Below, one piece after another: positions 55,572-63,218 of a stretch of 64,000 bases of DNA (position 1 is the first letter of the stretch; each line of letters starts with the position of its first letter). Made by a program: the position numbers and the translations under genes. Source of the stretch: Aliikangiella sp965214955 (lineage in GTDB: Bacteria > Pseudomonadota > Gammaproteobacteria > Enterobacterales > Kangiellaceae); NCBI GenBank assembly GCA_965214955.1, contig CBDCCU010000013.1, forward strand, positions 310,001 to 374,000. The letters are read 5' to 3'. Below the pieces are notes generated by a model, which made no database searches, was not told the origin of the DNA, and saw only the letters and a list, made by a program, of their open reading frames with translations.

Positions 55572-55772
55572 AAAATATAACGCCTTGTATTATGGTTTTA
55601 AAATAGGGTTTAAAAATTCGTTTGCATTTTTAACTGATAATAACTTGTATTTCCAGTAGTTAGAGTAATTAAATTTAGAAAGTTGAGTTTCAAGTGCAAC
55701 AAAATATTAAATTAAGTGATTAAATTCCTGAAATAAGGACTTTACTTGATAACTGCTTGAGGAATGAACAAT

Positions 55773-56033
55773 ATGAAAAAACTAAAAAATGAGTCGGCGC
55801 TTTTAAAAAAGGCCATTGAAATTGGTGAAAAGTATGCGACTAATCGAGGCTATAAAAATTTTTCAGCTACCGATTCGGCAAAAGAGAAAGTTGAGTCGTT
55901 GTATCGATTGTTGGTACATGACAAATTAATTCAGCCATTGGCTAAGGATCAAGAGAACCAATTAAATATGAAACATAAACTGGCCTTGTGGATTGCTAAG
56001 CAATTACCAGAGGGGCATTCGTTATTAAAGTAG
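55773..56033 (+). CDS. DUF5062-family small protein
   Basis: An 86-residue, mostly helical, Lys-rich cytoplasmic protein resembling DUF5062 of Vibrio/Shewanella (MKKLKNESALLKKAIEIG at the start; VESLYRLLVHDKLI and MKHKLALWIAKQLP later). ATG 55773 is preferred over ATG 55764, because the GAGGA ribosome site runs directly into the earlier codon. The family has no known function. It is divergent from the moxR-bat operon and followed by a MITE copy. Confidence 0.75.
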   Translation: MKKLKNESALLKKAIEIGEKYATNRGYKNFSATDSAKEKVESLYRLLVHDKLIQPLAKDQENQLNMKHKLALWIAKQLPEGHSLLK

Positions 56034-56064
56034 TAAAATAGTAATCTCATTCTGCTTTAAGATA

Positions 56065-56332
56065 TATACCCGTTCTACTTCAAGATGCTTGTTTCAGTGT
56101 TCAGCCAAAAAGTTTGAACAAGGCGCAGCTTGCAGGAAATGGCAAGCCCTTTTCAAAAGCTGTAACGCTGTGCAAGCTTTTTGGCTGAGCACCCGAAGGG
56201 CAAGGCAGTAAGCCAACCTCTTTTTCGTTATCAATGCTTGAAGTAGAATAACTAATCCAGCGCATTAATGCCTCAAATAGGATGGCTTACTGACTTGCTG
56301 AAACATGCATCTTGAAGGAGAGCGGTTATATA
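56065..56332 (+). mobile_element. MITE-like repeat (copy 2)
   Basis: The same element as at 32011, in the same orientation and about 93 % identical, with TATACCCGTT at the left and AGCGGTTATA at the right; the right terminus carries a change (GCGGTTATA for ACGGGTATA). The internal inverted repeats are kept: CAGCCAAAAAG pairs with CTTTTTGGCTG, and CAGTAAGCCA with TGGCTTACTG. Another terminus begins immediately after it (56329). Confidence 0.88.
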
Positions 56333-56386
56333 CCCGTTCTCTTTAAAAATGAATGATTAACCATCTTGGAAGTAGAATGGGAATAT
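56329..56386 (+). repeat. Miniature derivative of the MITE (terminus-to-terminus)
   Basis: Starting at TATACCCGTTCT, directly after copy 2, about 58 bp end in GTAGAATGGGAATATA, an imperfect inverse of the same terminus. Only about ten bases separate the two ends, so it looks like an internal-deletion product able to form one hairpin. The rest of the gap to 56491 holds no gene that I can see. Confidence 0.55.
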
Positions 56387-56491
56387 AAACGAAATTTGTT
56401 AGTTCTTACATTTTATGCCTTGAATCTTAATTTAATACATAGGAAAATGAATAGAAATTAAAATCGCTTACATTGGCATACAATAACAAAA

Positions 56492-56782
56492 ATGTTAACA
56501 CGCATTAATTCATTAAAAATCACAGTGCTATTATTAGGATGGTTGAGCTTACAATCAGCCGCGCTTGATCATGAATTTAGCCAAGATCACTGGTTTGCGG
56601 GTTCTACCCATGTTTGTTTAACACAAGCGGCGCATTTTGATGATTTAGTACCAAATTGTAACACCTTAGAAATAATAACTAATGAGCATGTTAGTTCTTA
56701 TTCGATCAGCTTTGCTCGAGAGTATTACACCCCACAGCATTACAACCCACAAAACTCCCGCGCCCCACCTGCTTTAATTTAA
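56492..56782 (+). CDS. Small secreted His/Cys protein upstream of the metal receptor (zinc chaperone-like)
   Basis: A 96-residue exported protein. A signal peptide (LKITVLLLGWLSLQSAALD) leads to a short mature part with scattered His and Cys (DHEFSQDHWF, THVCLTQAAHFDD, VPNC) and the C-terminal tail NSRAPPALI. Similar small proteins ending in an Arg-x-Pro-Pro pattern sit beside ZnuD-type receptors in other gammaproteobacteria, where they are annotated as zinc chaperones. That is recollection, so the function is inferred. No strong Shine-Dalgarno. The TonB receptor starts 87 bp downstream. Confidence 0.6.
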   Translation: MLTRINSLKITVLLLGWLSLQSAALDHEFSQDHWFAGSTHVCLTQAAHFDDLVPNCNTLEIITNEHVSSYSISFAREYYTPQHYNPQNSRAPPALI

Positions 56783-56801
56783 CGCCATTTTCAATAAAAA
56801 A

Positions 56802-56819
56802 GTAATTTAATAACATTTA
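56802..56819. promoter_or_regulatory. Weak Zur-like palindrome before the TonB receptor
   Basis: GTAATTTAATAACATTTA agrees at about 14 of 18 positions with a palindrome of the type GTAATGTTATAACATTAC that I recall for gammaproteobacterial Zur. Two half-sites are imperfect. It lies 51 bp before the receptor ATG. Low certainty in such AT-rich DNA. Confidence 0.22.
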
Positions 56820-56869
56820 AGTATTTTTTAAGCAGCAAGTTTATACATTGCTGTGTTTGGAGTTTTACA

Positions 56870-59221
56870 ATGAAAAAAGTTTTAATTTCTGCGGCAATTA
56901 GTGCTGCATTGTGGGGTAATTGTGTATCGGCTCAAGTGGTTGAAGGCGAAGCAAAAAAAGCTGATGGTACTAACTTGGCTAATGCCTTAATTAAGGTTAG
57001 AGGTTCTAATATTGAAACCAGAACCGATGCTAATGGTAATTTTGTTTTAGATTTAGAACCTGGTACATATACATTAGATGTAAAAGGTGGGCCAAAAGCG
57101 CACTTTCATCAAAAGATTGTTGTTTCTAGTGATGCTCAGCAAAAAGTTGTTTTAACCTTAGAAAGCGAAGCAGAGCATAAGTTGGTGATATATGCCAATC
57201 CTTTAGAGCATACCTCTTTAGATATGGCAACACCAATAACCATTATTTCTGGCGACGAACTTGTTTTAAGTAAAGCAGGAACTTTAGGTGAAATTTTAGA
57301 GCAAGAGCCTGGCTTAAGTATGTCTTCTTTTGGTCCTGCGGTTGCAAGACCTGTTATTCGCGGTTTAAGTGGCTCTAGAGTACAAATAACCAATAATCAA
57401 ATGCTGGTTCAAGATGCTTCAACCACCAGTGCCGATCATGATGTGGGCATTGAGCCATTATTAGCCGAACAGATCGAAGTAGTTAAAGGCCCCGCTTCTT
57501 TACTTTACGGAAGCGGCGCTATTGGTGGTGTGGTTAATGTGGTTGATAACAAAATTAACCCTAACTATTTAGATGGTGTTACTGGCGGGCTAGAAGTGCG
57601 TTTAGGTGATGGTGCGACAGGTGAGCAATCCATAATTTTTGGTTTAGATGCCGGTAATGGAAACTGGAACTTTCATGTTGATGGTTTTGATTCGCAAAGC
57701 GATGATATTGAAATTCCTGGTTTAGGTGAGTCGGCACGATTTATTGAGCTTGAAGAAGCTGAGCATGAAGAGGAAGAAGGCGAAGAGCACGAAGAGCATG
57801 AAGAAGATGAGCACGGCGAAGAAGGTGTTTTAGAGAATAGCTCTATTGACTCTCAAGGCGGCAGTATAGGTCTTACTCGCGTTGGTGACTGGGGACATTT
57901 TGGCGCATCTGTTAGCTTTGTTGATAAAGTTTATGGTGTTCCAGGACACGCTCATGGTGACGAAGAAGAGCATGAGGAAGAAGAAGGCGAGGAGCACGAA
58001 GAAGAGGAGCATGGTGAAGAAGGGGTTCTTATTGATATGAACCAAACCCGTTATGACCTACAAGCAAAAATTAACACTTCAGGCAGCTTTGATCACTGGT
58101 TTGTGGGCTATTCATTAACCGATTATGAACACACTGAATTTGAAGGTGATGAAACGGGCACTATGTTTGATAATGAAGCATGGGAGTTAAAGACTTATGC
58201 AAAACATAATTCGTGGAGTGGCTGGGAAGGTGTTTTTGGCGCTCAGCTCACCAGCAGAGATTTTTCTGCAATTGGTGATGAAGCTTTTGTTCCACCGTCA
58301 CAAACTGATACATTGGCGGTTTTCTTTTTAGAAGAAAAACAATTCGGTAATTTAAAATGGGAATTTGGCGCTCGTTATGAGTCGCAAGATATTAAAACTG
58401 ATGGTCGAGCCGAAGTGAATGAATCTGGCGTTAGTTTTTCTGCTGGTATGGTTTATTCATTAGAAGAGCATAATAAATTTGCAATTAATCTTTCTAGCGC
58501 AACTCGTTTTGCCAGCGTAGAAGAATTATTTTCGGACGGTCCTCACATTGCAACGCGTTCTTTTGAGATTGGTAATGCCAACCTAGATGAAGAGGTTTCT
58601 ACTAACCTTGATATTTCATATCGTTTTGAAACTGAAAAATTAACGGGTGAAATTAATGTTTTTTGGAATCAGTTTAGTGATTATATTTATGGCGAAGTAG
58701 TTTCTGAAGATAACGCTTGTGTTTCTGAAGAAGCCGCAGAAGAAGCGGAACACGATGAACTATTTTTAGTGTGTTACCAGCAAGAAGATGCCGATTTTAA
58801 TGGTGTTGAATTACAACTTGACTATGCATTAGGTAATATTAATAGCCACGAGTTTTCTCTAGGCTTTTCGGCAGACTATACTAACGCAGAGTTTGATAAC
58901 GGAAGCTATGTTCCTAGAATTCCTCCAATGAAATATGGTTTTGCTTTAAACCATGCCACTAATCATTTTTCTTCTCAAATAAGCTGGACTAGCTTTGATG
59001 ATCAAACTGATATTGGTGAAGGCGAGCTAGTAACTGATGGCTTTGATATTTTAGATATTGAGCTGGTTTATACTACCAATTTTGCCAATAACGATTTAGT
59101 GGTTTTCTTAAAAGGTAAAAACTTACTCGATGAAGAAGCGCGTGATCATGCTTCTTTCTTAAAAGACTTAGCTCCTAGAGCAGGTAAGAGCTTTGTATTA
59201 GGGGCGCGTTATACCTTCTAG
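56870..59221 (+). CDS. TonB-dependent outer membrane receptor, probably for zinc (ZnuD-like)
   Basis: A 783-residue receptor. Signal peptide of about 22 residues (ISAALWGNCVSAQ), a carboxypeptidase-regulatory-like domain at about 24-100 (GTNLANALIKVRGSN), a plug at about 110-220 (ISGDELVLSKAGTLGEILEQ, VVKGPASLLYGSGAIGGVVN), then a 22-strand barrel ending in GARYTF. Two extracellular loops are dense in Glu/His (DNA 57745-57828 and 57948-58023), the type of loop that captures zinc in neisserial ZnuD. The small His/Cys protein precedes it. TonB-dependent uptake of Zn or another divalent metal is the best inference. Confidence 0.88.
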   Translation: MKKVLISAAISAALWGNCVSAQVVEGEAKKADGTNLANALIKVRGSNIETRTDANGNFVLDLEPGTYTLDVKGGPKAHFHQKIVVSSDAQQKVVLTLESEAEHKLVIYANPLEHTSLDMATPITIISGDELVLSKAGTLGEILEQEPGLSMSSFGPAVARPVIRGLSGSRVQITNNQMLVQDASTTSADHDVGIEPLLAEQIEVVKGPASLLYGSGAIGGVVNVVDNKINPNYLDGVTGGLEVRLGDGATGEQSIIFGLDAGNGNWNFHVDGFDSQSDDIEIPGLGESARFIELEEAEHEEEEGEEHEEHEEDEHGEEGVLENSSIDSQGGSIGLTRVGDWGHFGASVSFVDKVYGVPGHAHGDEEEHEEEEGEEHEEEEHGEEGVLIDMNQTRYDLQAKINTSGSFDHWFVGYSLTDYEHTEFEGDETGTMFDNEAWELKTYAKHNSWSGWEGVFGAQLTSRDFSAIGDEAFVPPSQTDTLAVFFLEEKQFGNLKWEFGARYESQDIKTDGRAEVNESGVSFSAGMVYSLEEHNKFAINLSSATRFASVEELFSDGPHIATRSFEIGNANLDEEVSTNLDISYRFETEKLTGEINVFWNQFSDYIYGEVVSEDNACVSEEAAEEAEHDELFLVCYQQEDADFNGVELQLDYALGNINSHEFSLGFSADYTNAEFDNGSYVPRIPPMKYGFALNHATNHFSSQISWTSFDDQTDIGEGELVTDGFDILDIELVYTTNFANNDLVVFLKGKNLLDEEARDHASFLKDLAPRAGKSFVLGARYTF

Positions 59222-59244
59222 AACTACTTGTTTCAATAGTGATA

Positions 59245-59277
59245 AAAACGGGGTTACATTGGTAACCCCGTTTTTTG
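59245..59277. terminator. Rho-independent terminator (bidirectional) between the receptor and ttcA
   Basis: CGGGGTTAC pairs with GTAACCCCG around ATTG. T6 follows on the plus side and an A-run precedes it (T-run on the minus side), so it can terminate both converging genes. Confidence 0.92.
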
Positions 59278-59294
59278 TTTAATCTTATTGATTT

Positions 59295-60203
59295 TTAAAC
59301 CGGTTTGAAAAGAATATCGGATTTAATCGGTGTTTTTTGCAATATTGGACTAATTTCAGGCTCATCAAATAAAGTTTCAGGCTCCATAGCCACTGATGAG
59401 TTGGTTGATAAGCTAGCAAATGGAAATAACTCTCTGTCCATCAAGTGAGAGGGCGCAACATTGCTGATTGAGCGGAATATATTTTCTATTCTGCCCGGAA
59501 ATTGGTTTTCCCAAGTTTTTAGCATTTGCTTGATCTGTTTGCGCTGTAGGTTTTCTTGTGAGCCGCATAAATTGCAAGGAATGATTGGAAACTGTTTATG
59601 TTCAGCATATTTTTCAAGATCGGCTTCTTTGCAGTAAGCCATTGGTCTTATCACTACATTTTTTCCATCATCACTTAAAAGTTTAGGTGGCATAGATTTC
59701 ATTTTGCCACCAAAGAACATATTTAAGAAAAGCGTTTCAATAATGTCTTCTCGATGATGCCCTAGCGCTATTTTTGTCACATTGTTCTCTTGTGCCCATG
59801 AATAAATAATACCACGGCGTAATCTAGAGCATAAAGAGCAGGTGGTTTTGCCTTCTGGAATTTTATCTTTAACAATAGAATAGGTATCTTCTTCAATAAT
59901 ATGGAAAGGTACTTCAATGCTAGATAGATAATTGGGTAAAACCTCTTCTGGAAATCCCGGTTGTTTTTGATCGAGATTAACCGCCACTATTTCAAAATCA
60001 ATAGGCGCGCTTTTTTGTAAGTTTTGCAAAATATCTAGCATGCCGTAACTGTCTTTACCACCAGATAAACACACCATAACCTTGTCGCCATCTTCGATCA
60101 TTTTAAAATCATCAATAGCTCGGCCAACATTACGCCTTAAGCGTTTATGCAGTTTGTTTAGTTCTGTTTTTTGTTGTTTGCTAATAGCTTCGGTATTACT
60201 CAT
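59295..60203 (-). CDS. ttcA: tRNA 2-thiocytidine(32) synthetase
   Basis: A 302-residue TtcA that thiolates cytidine 32 of certain tRNAs. PP-loop SGGKDS at residues 47-52, the CxxC in TTCSLCSRLRRG and the later CNLCGSQENLQR, which with the first pair ligate the Fe-S cluster. GHHREDIIETLFLNMFFGG is also typical. Length is close to E. coli TtcA (311). The gene is monocistronic and ends at the bidirectional terminator. Confidence 0.96.
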   Translation of the reverse strand: MSNTEAISKQQKTELNKLHKRLRRNVGRAIDDFKMIEDGDKVMVCLSGGKDSYGMLDILQNLQKSAPIDFEIVAVNLDQKQPGFPEEVLPNYLSSIEVPFHIIEEDTYSIVKDKIPEGKTTCSLCSRLRRGIIYSWAQENNVTKIALGHHREDIIETLFLNMFFGGKMKSMPPKLLSDDGKNVVIRPMAYCKEADLEKYAEHKQFPIIPCNLCGSQENLQRKQIKQMLKTWENQFPGRIENIFRSISNVAPSHLMDRELFPFASLSTNSSVAMEPETLFDEPEISPILQKTPIKSDILFKPV

Positions 60204-60371
60204 AAAATAACTATTTTTAACTTGTCTGGTTTTAAAGCGTGGCGATTATAGCGAATCTTTGTTAGTGCAGTTAGTTTATTTTAGTATTAATTAGCGCTGC
60301 TTAGTCATTATTTGATTATATTAACCGACACCAGTAATATCAGACTCAATCAGTTCTGAACTAAAACTTAT

Positions 60372-61601
60372 ATGCTAAATCGGCTTTGGTTATCTTTTTT
60401 TGTTATTTCTTTTCTTGCGGCTATCTATCAATGGCTCTTTTTAGGTGATATTGAAGTATTTAATCGTGTTATTGAAAGCCTATTTAAAATGGCTGAATTA
60501 AGCGTAGAAATAGCGCTGGGTTTAATTGGAATATTGGCTTTTTGGTGCGGAATTTTAAAGTTGGCGGAAAAATCAGGACTCGCCAAAGGTTTAGCAAAGT
60601 TATTATCACCGTTATTTACTCGGCTAATGCCTGATATTCCTAAAGATCACCCATCAATTGGTTTTATATCAATGAATATGGCGTCTAATATGTTGGGTTT
60701 GGATAATGCAGCCACACCAGTAGGCTTAAAAGCCATGCAAAGCTTGCAAACACTTAATCCTAATAAAGATACGGCTAGTAACTCGCAAATTTTATTTCTA
60801 GTGTTAAATACCTCTTCGGTTACCATTTTTCCAGTTACGATTATTTTGTATCGCTTACAACAAGGCGCATCAGCACCATCTGAGGTTTTTCTGCCAATAT
60901 TGTTAGCAACGCTAGGCTCTAGCTTTGCTGGATTGTTAGCCGTAGCTTGGGTACAAAAAATTAAGCTTTGGGATAAAGTAATCGGGATCTATGCCTTGGT
61001 GCTAGGACTAATAGTGGCGGGGTTGCTCTATTGGTTGCATACAATGTCACCTGAGCAAATGGCACAAGTGTCATCTGCTGTTGGTAATGGGCTTTTATTT
61101 ACTCTAATTATTTGTGTGCTTGTGACGGCACATTTTAAAAAGGTTAATGCCTATGAGGGCTTTGTAGAAGGTGCAAAAGAAGGTTTTGATATTGCGATTA
61201 AAATTATCCCTTATTTAGTTGCAATGCTAGTAGCAATAGGGATTTTAAGAGCATCAGGAATATTGCAAAAGATTACCGATGCAATTGCTTGGCTTGTAAG
61301 CGCTTTTGGTGTTGATACTCGATTTGTAGAAGCGTTACCTACAGCATTAATGCGACCTTTTAGTGCAAGTGGTTCACGAGCGATGATGTTAGAAACCATG
61401 GCGAATCAAGGTGTAGATTCATTTGCCGCTAAATTAGCTTCAATTGTGCAAGGAAGTACCGAAACTACTTTTTATGTAATAACCGTTTATTTTGGTGTTG
61501 TGGGAATAAAAAAGGTTCGTCATGCCATTGGTTGCGGATTACTGGCCGATTTAGCAGGCATTATTTGTGCAATATTGGTTTGTTATTGGTTTTATGGCTA
61601 A
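60372..61601 (+). CDS. Nucleoside-recognition (SpmA/SpmB-like fused) membrane protein
   Basis: A 409-residue integral membrane protein with about ten helices and two nucleoside-recognition (Gate) domains: one near residues 40-150 (GILKLAEKSGLAKGLAKLLSP, MNMASNMLGLDNAATPVGL) and one near 260-400 (FVEGAKEGFDIAIKIIPYLVAML, ALMRPFSASGSRAMMLETM). This is a fusion of spore-maturation SpmA and SpmB types, common in non-sporulating bacteria. Role unknown; proposed roles are transport-related. Monocistronic, and followed by a 571-bp gap. Confidence 0.85.
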   Translation: MLNRLWLSFFVISFLAAIYQWLFLGDIEVFNRVIESLFKMAELSVEIALGLIGILAFWCGILKLAEKSGLAKGLAKLLSPLFTRLMPDIPKDHPSIGFISMNMASNMLGLDNAATPVGLKAMQSLQTLNPNKDTASNSQILFLVLNTSSVTIFPVTIILYRLQQGASAPSEVFLPILLATLGSSFAGLLAVAWVQKIKLWDKVIGIYALVLGLIVAGLLYWLHTMSPEQMAQVSSAVGNGLLFTLIICVLVTAHFKKVNAYEGFVEGAKEGFDIAIKIIPYLVAMLVAIGILRASGILQKITDAIAWLVSAFGVDTRFVEALPTALMRPFSASGSRAMMLETMANQGVDSFAAKLASIVQGSTETTFYVITVYFGVVGIKKVRHAIGCGLLADLAGIICAILVCYWFYG

Positions 61602-61658
61602 TTAGCTAAACACTGAAATCAAAGGTTTTAAAGAAAGAGGATATACCCTAATAATGTA

Positions 61659-61835
61659 ATGAAATCACAACCATTATTTTATATTTCTTTGTCAAGGAAA
61701 ATTTCATATTTTATTAAGTTAATTGTTCAAAAAATTGATTATTTTGCTCATGTAAGTGGGTACTTTACCCTTAAGCACACACCATTAGGCTTTTACGCTT
61801 ATTTCTCTAAAAAATGCCATCTCATAAAACGATAG
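61659..61835 (+). CDS. Doubtful 58-residue open reading frame
   Basis: ATG to TAG, encoding a Lys/Phe/Tyr-rich peptide (starts MKSQPLFYISLSRKISYF). There is no ribosome-binding site at proper distance and no resemblance to a family I know. In AT-rich DNA such a frame can arise by chance. Listed only because it is the longest frame in the gap. Confidence 0.12.
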   Translation: MKSQPLFYISLSRKISYFIKLIVQKIDYFAHVSGYFTLKHTPLGFYAYFSKKCHLIKR

Positions 61836-62055
61836 TTTTTTAAATTGTCAACAAAAATCCACAGAAAAAAAATATCATTTAAAAATGACGTTAATTAACT
61901 GAGATATTCGATTATGACAATTATATGTAATTTATGAATAAGCTAAGTTATTGATATATAAGAAAATAATATCTTTTGATTAAATTATGAACAATTTGTT
62001 GCTTGGCTAGAAAAAATAAGGTGTTAGGGCGGTTATAAGACACTTTTCCCCAAAG

Positions 62056-62064
62056 TTATCCACA
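62056..62064 (+). promoter_or_regulatory. Perfect DnaA box in the AT-rich gap
   Basis: TTATCCACA, followed by GGAAT and TGTGGAATAA, so a second, imperfect box stands in the inverse direction. See the gap entry for surroundings. Confidence 0.4.
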
Positions 62065-62145
62065 GGAATTGTGGAATAATTAAATCTAAGAGTTTAGTAT
62101 GTTTCCATAATAATTTTTGTTGTTTTTGTTGACAAATTAGTTGAT

Positions 62146-62167
62146 AAAAGGCTGACTTATATCAGCC
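62146..62167 (-). terminator. Rho-independent terminator of the methyltransferase gene
   Basis: Read on the minus strand, GGCTGATATAAGTCAGCC forms a 6-7 bp stem followed by TTTTATC, just after the methyltransferase stop. Confidence 0.8.
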
Positions 62168-62172
62168 TAAGC

Positions 62173-62763
62173 TTATTTAGTGGTTGAAGAGATAGTATAG
62201 GTTTTTCCTTGCTTTACTTTTTTATAGTTTCCAAACACTTCATTAAAGGTGCGTTTGCAAAAATGTCTTAAGCCATTGACGGTAACAACCACAAATTGCC
62301 CCCCGTCTTTTAAATGATAATAAGCATCATATAAAAAGAGGTAGAGCATTTCATTACCAACTTTGGCGGGTATATTAGAAACAATAACGTCAAATTTTTC
62401 ATCATTTAATGATGAAAAGCCATTGCTTAGTTGGGCGGTAGCATTATTGATTTTATTTTTATCAATATTCGCCTTAGCATGTTCAATAGCAACAAAGTCT
62501 TTGTCTAAGAGTATTACTTTTCCTGTTTGACTCTTTCTAGCCATCCATAAGCCAATTGGGCCATATCCACAGCCAAGATCAAGACAGTTATTACCTTTTT
62601 CTATGGTTAAATGATTAAGTAATAAGCGAGTACCTTCATCAATTTCTTTGGGTGAAAATACACCATAGCTTGTTTCAAATGCGAGTTTTTCTCCATTAAG
62701 CTCGGTTTCTAATTGCAGTGGTTGTCTTATTTTTTTTGCGGCTTCAATTGGCGAAGGGCACAT
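62173..62763 (-). CDS. Small class I SAM-dependent methyltransferase (RsmC C-terminal-like, MTS domain)
   Basis: A 196-residue MTS-type methyltransferase. SAM motif I is CLDLGCGYGPIGLW, the acidic loop LLDKD and the motif IV region IVSNIPAKVGNEM, in place of the NPPF of RsmC/RsmD. SYGVFSPKEIDEGTRLLLNHL before motif I is typical of RsmC C-terminal domains. AGGAAAAG precedes the ATG. NIPAK may indicate another substrate, so I do not assign a target. Monocistronic with its own terminator. Confidence 0.82.
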   Translation of the reverse strand: MCPSPIEAAKKIRQPLQLETELNGEKLAFETSYGVFSPKEIDEGTRLLLNHLTIEKGNNCLDLGCGYGPIGLWMARKSQTGKVILLDKDFVAIEHAKANIDKNKINNATAQLSNGFSSLNDEKFDVIVSNIPAKVGNEMLYLFLYDAYYHLKDGGQFVVVTVNGLRHFCKRTFNEVFGNYKKVKQGKTYTISSTTK

Positions 62764-62882
62764 AGCTTTTCCTAGTGTAATAAGAGATAAGTTTTATCAG
62801 TTAAAGTTAACTTTATTTTAGCTGAGTATTATATGTTAAAATCGCGCTCAATAAATTGATAGTTAACTAATAAGAGTAATTT

Positions 62883-63206
62883 GTGACTAAAAAACCTCTG
62901 TATCGCGTTGTTTTTATTAACAACGGTAAAACTTTCGAAGTGTATGCAAAGTCGGTAATACCTTCTGATATTTATGGGTTTGTTGAAGTTAGTGGGCTAA
63001 TGTTTAATGAGCGAAGCGGCTTGGTGGTTGATCCTGGTGAAGAAAAGCTTAAAGCTGAGTTTGAGGGGGTTAATCGAACCAATATTCCAATGCATTCGGT
63101 GATTAGAATTGATGAAGTAGAAAAGCAGGGCACAGCTAAAATTAGTGATGCTAAAGGTGATGTGGTGGCACCATTCCCTATGATAAAACCAGAAAATAAA
63201 AGTTAA
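62883..63206 (+). CDS. DUF1820 family protein
   Basis: A 107-residue protein resembling the DUF1820 family found in gammaproteobacteria. The first strand YRVVFINNGKTFEVYAKSV, the central GFVEVSGLMFNERSGLVVDP and NIPMHSVIRIDEVEKQG are the recognisable parts. The start is GTG with AGAG upstream. It lies 12 bp before queF and the two are probably co-transcribed. Function not known. Confidence 0.87.
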   Translation: MTKKPLYRVVFINNGKTFEVYAKSVIPSDIYGFVEVSGLMFNERSGLVVDPGEEKLKAEFEGVNRTNIPMHSVIRIDEVEKQGTAKISDAKGDVVAPFPMIKPENKS

Positions 63207-63218
63207 TTGAGTAATTTT

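Larger units (their letters stand above)
61602..62172. other. 571-bp AT-rich intergenic gap
   Basis: About three quarters or more A+T. It holds a poor 58-codon open frame (61659-61835), a perfect DnaA box (62056), a degenerate one (ATCCACAG near 61858), the inverted sequence TGTGGAATAA (62069-62078), and a terminator at 62146. I see no GATC site and none of the usual oriC neighbours. Nothing else is recognisable. Confidence 0.6.

Noticed and set aside
57745..58023. Glu/His-rich repeats of the TonB receptor as a DNA repeat array or CRISPR
   Set aside because: They are in-frame coding sequence for two loops of the receptor, without spacer structure.
61602..62172. AT-rich gap as the chromosomal origin
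   Set aside because: DnaA boxes are few, there are no GATC sites and the neighbours are wrong (SpmAB-like, methyltransferase). Kept only as a low-interest finding.
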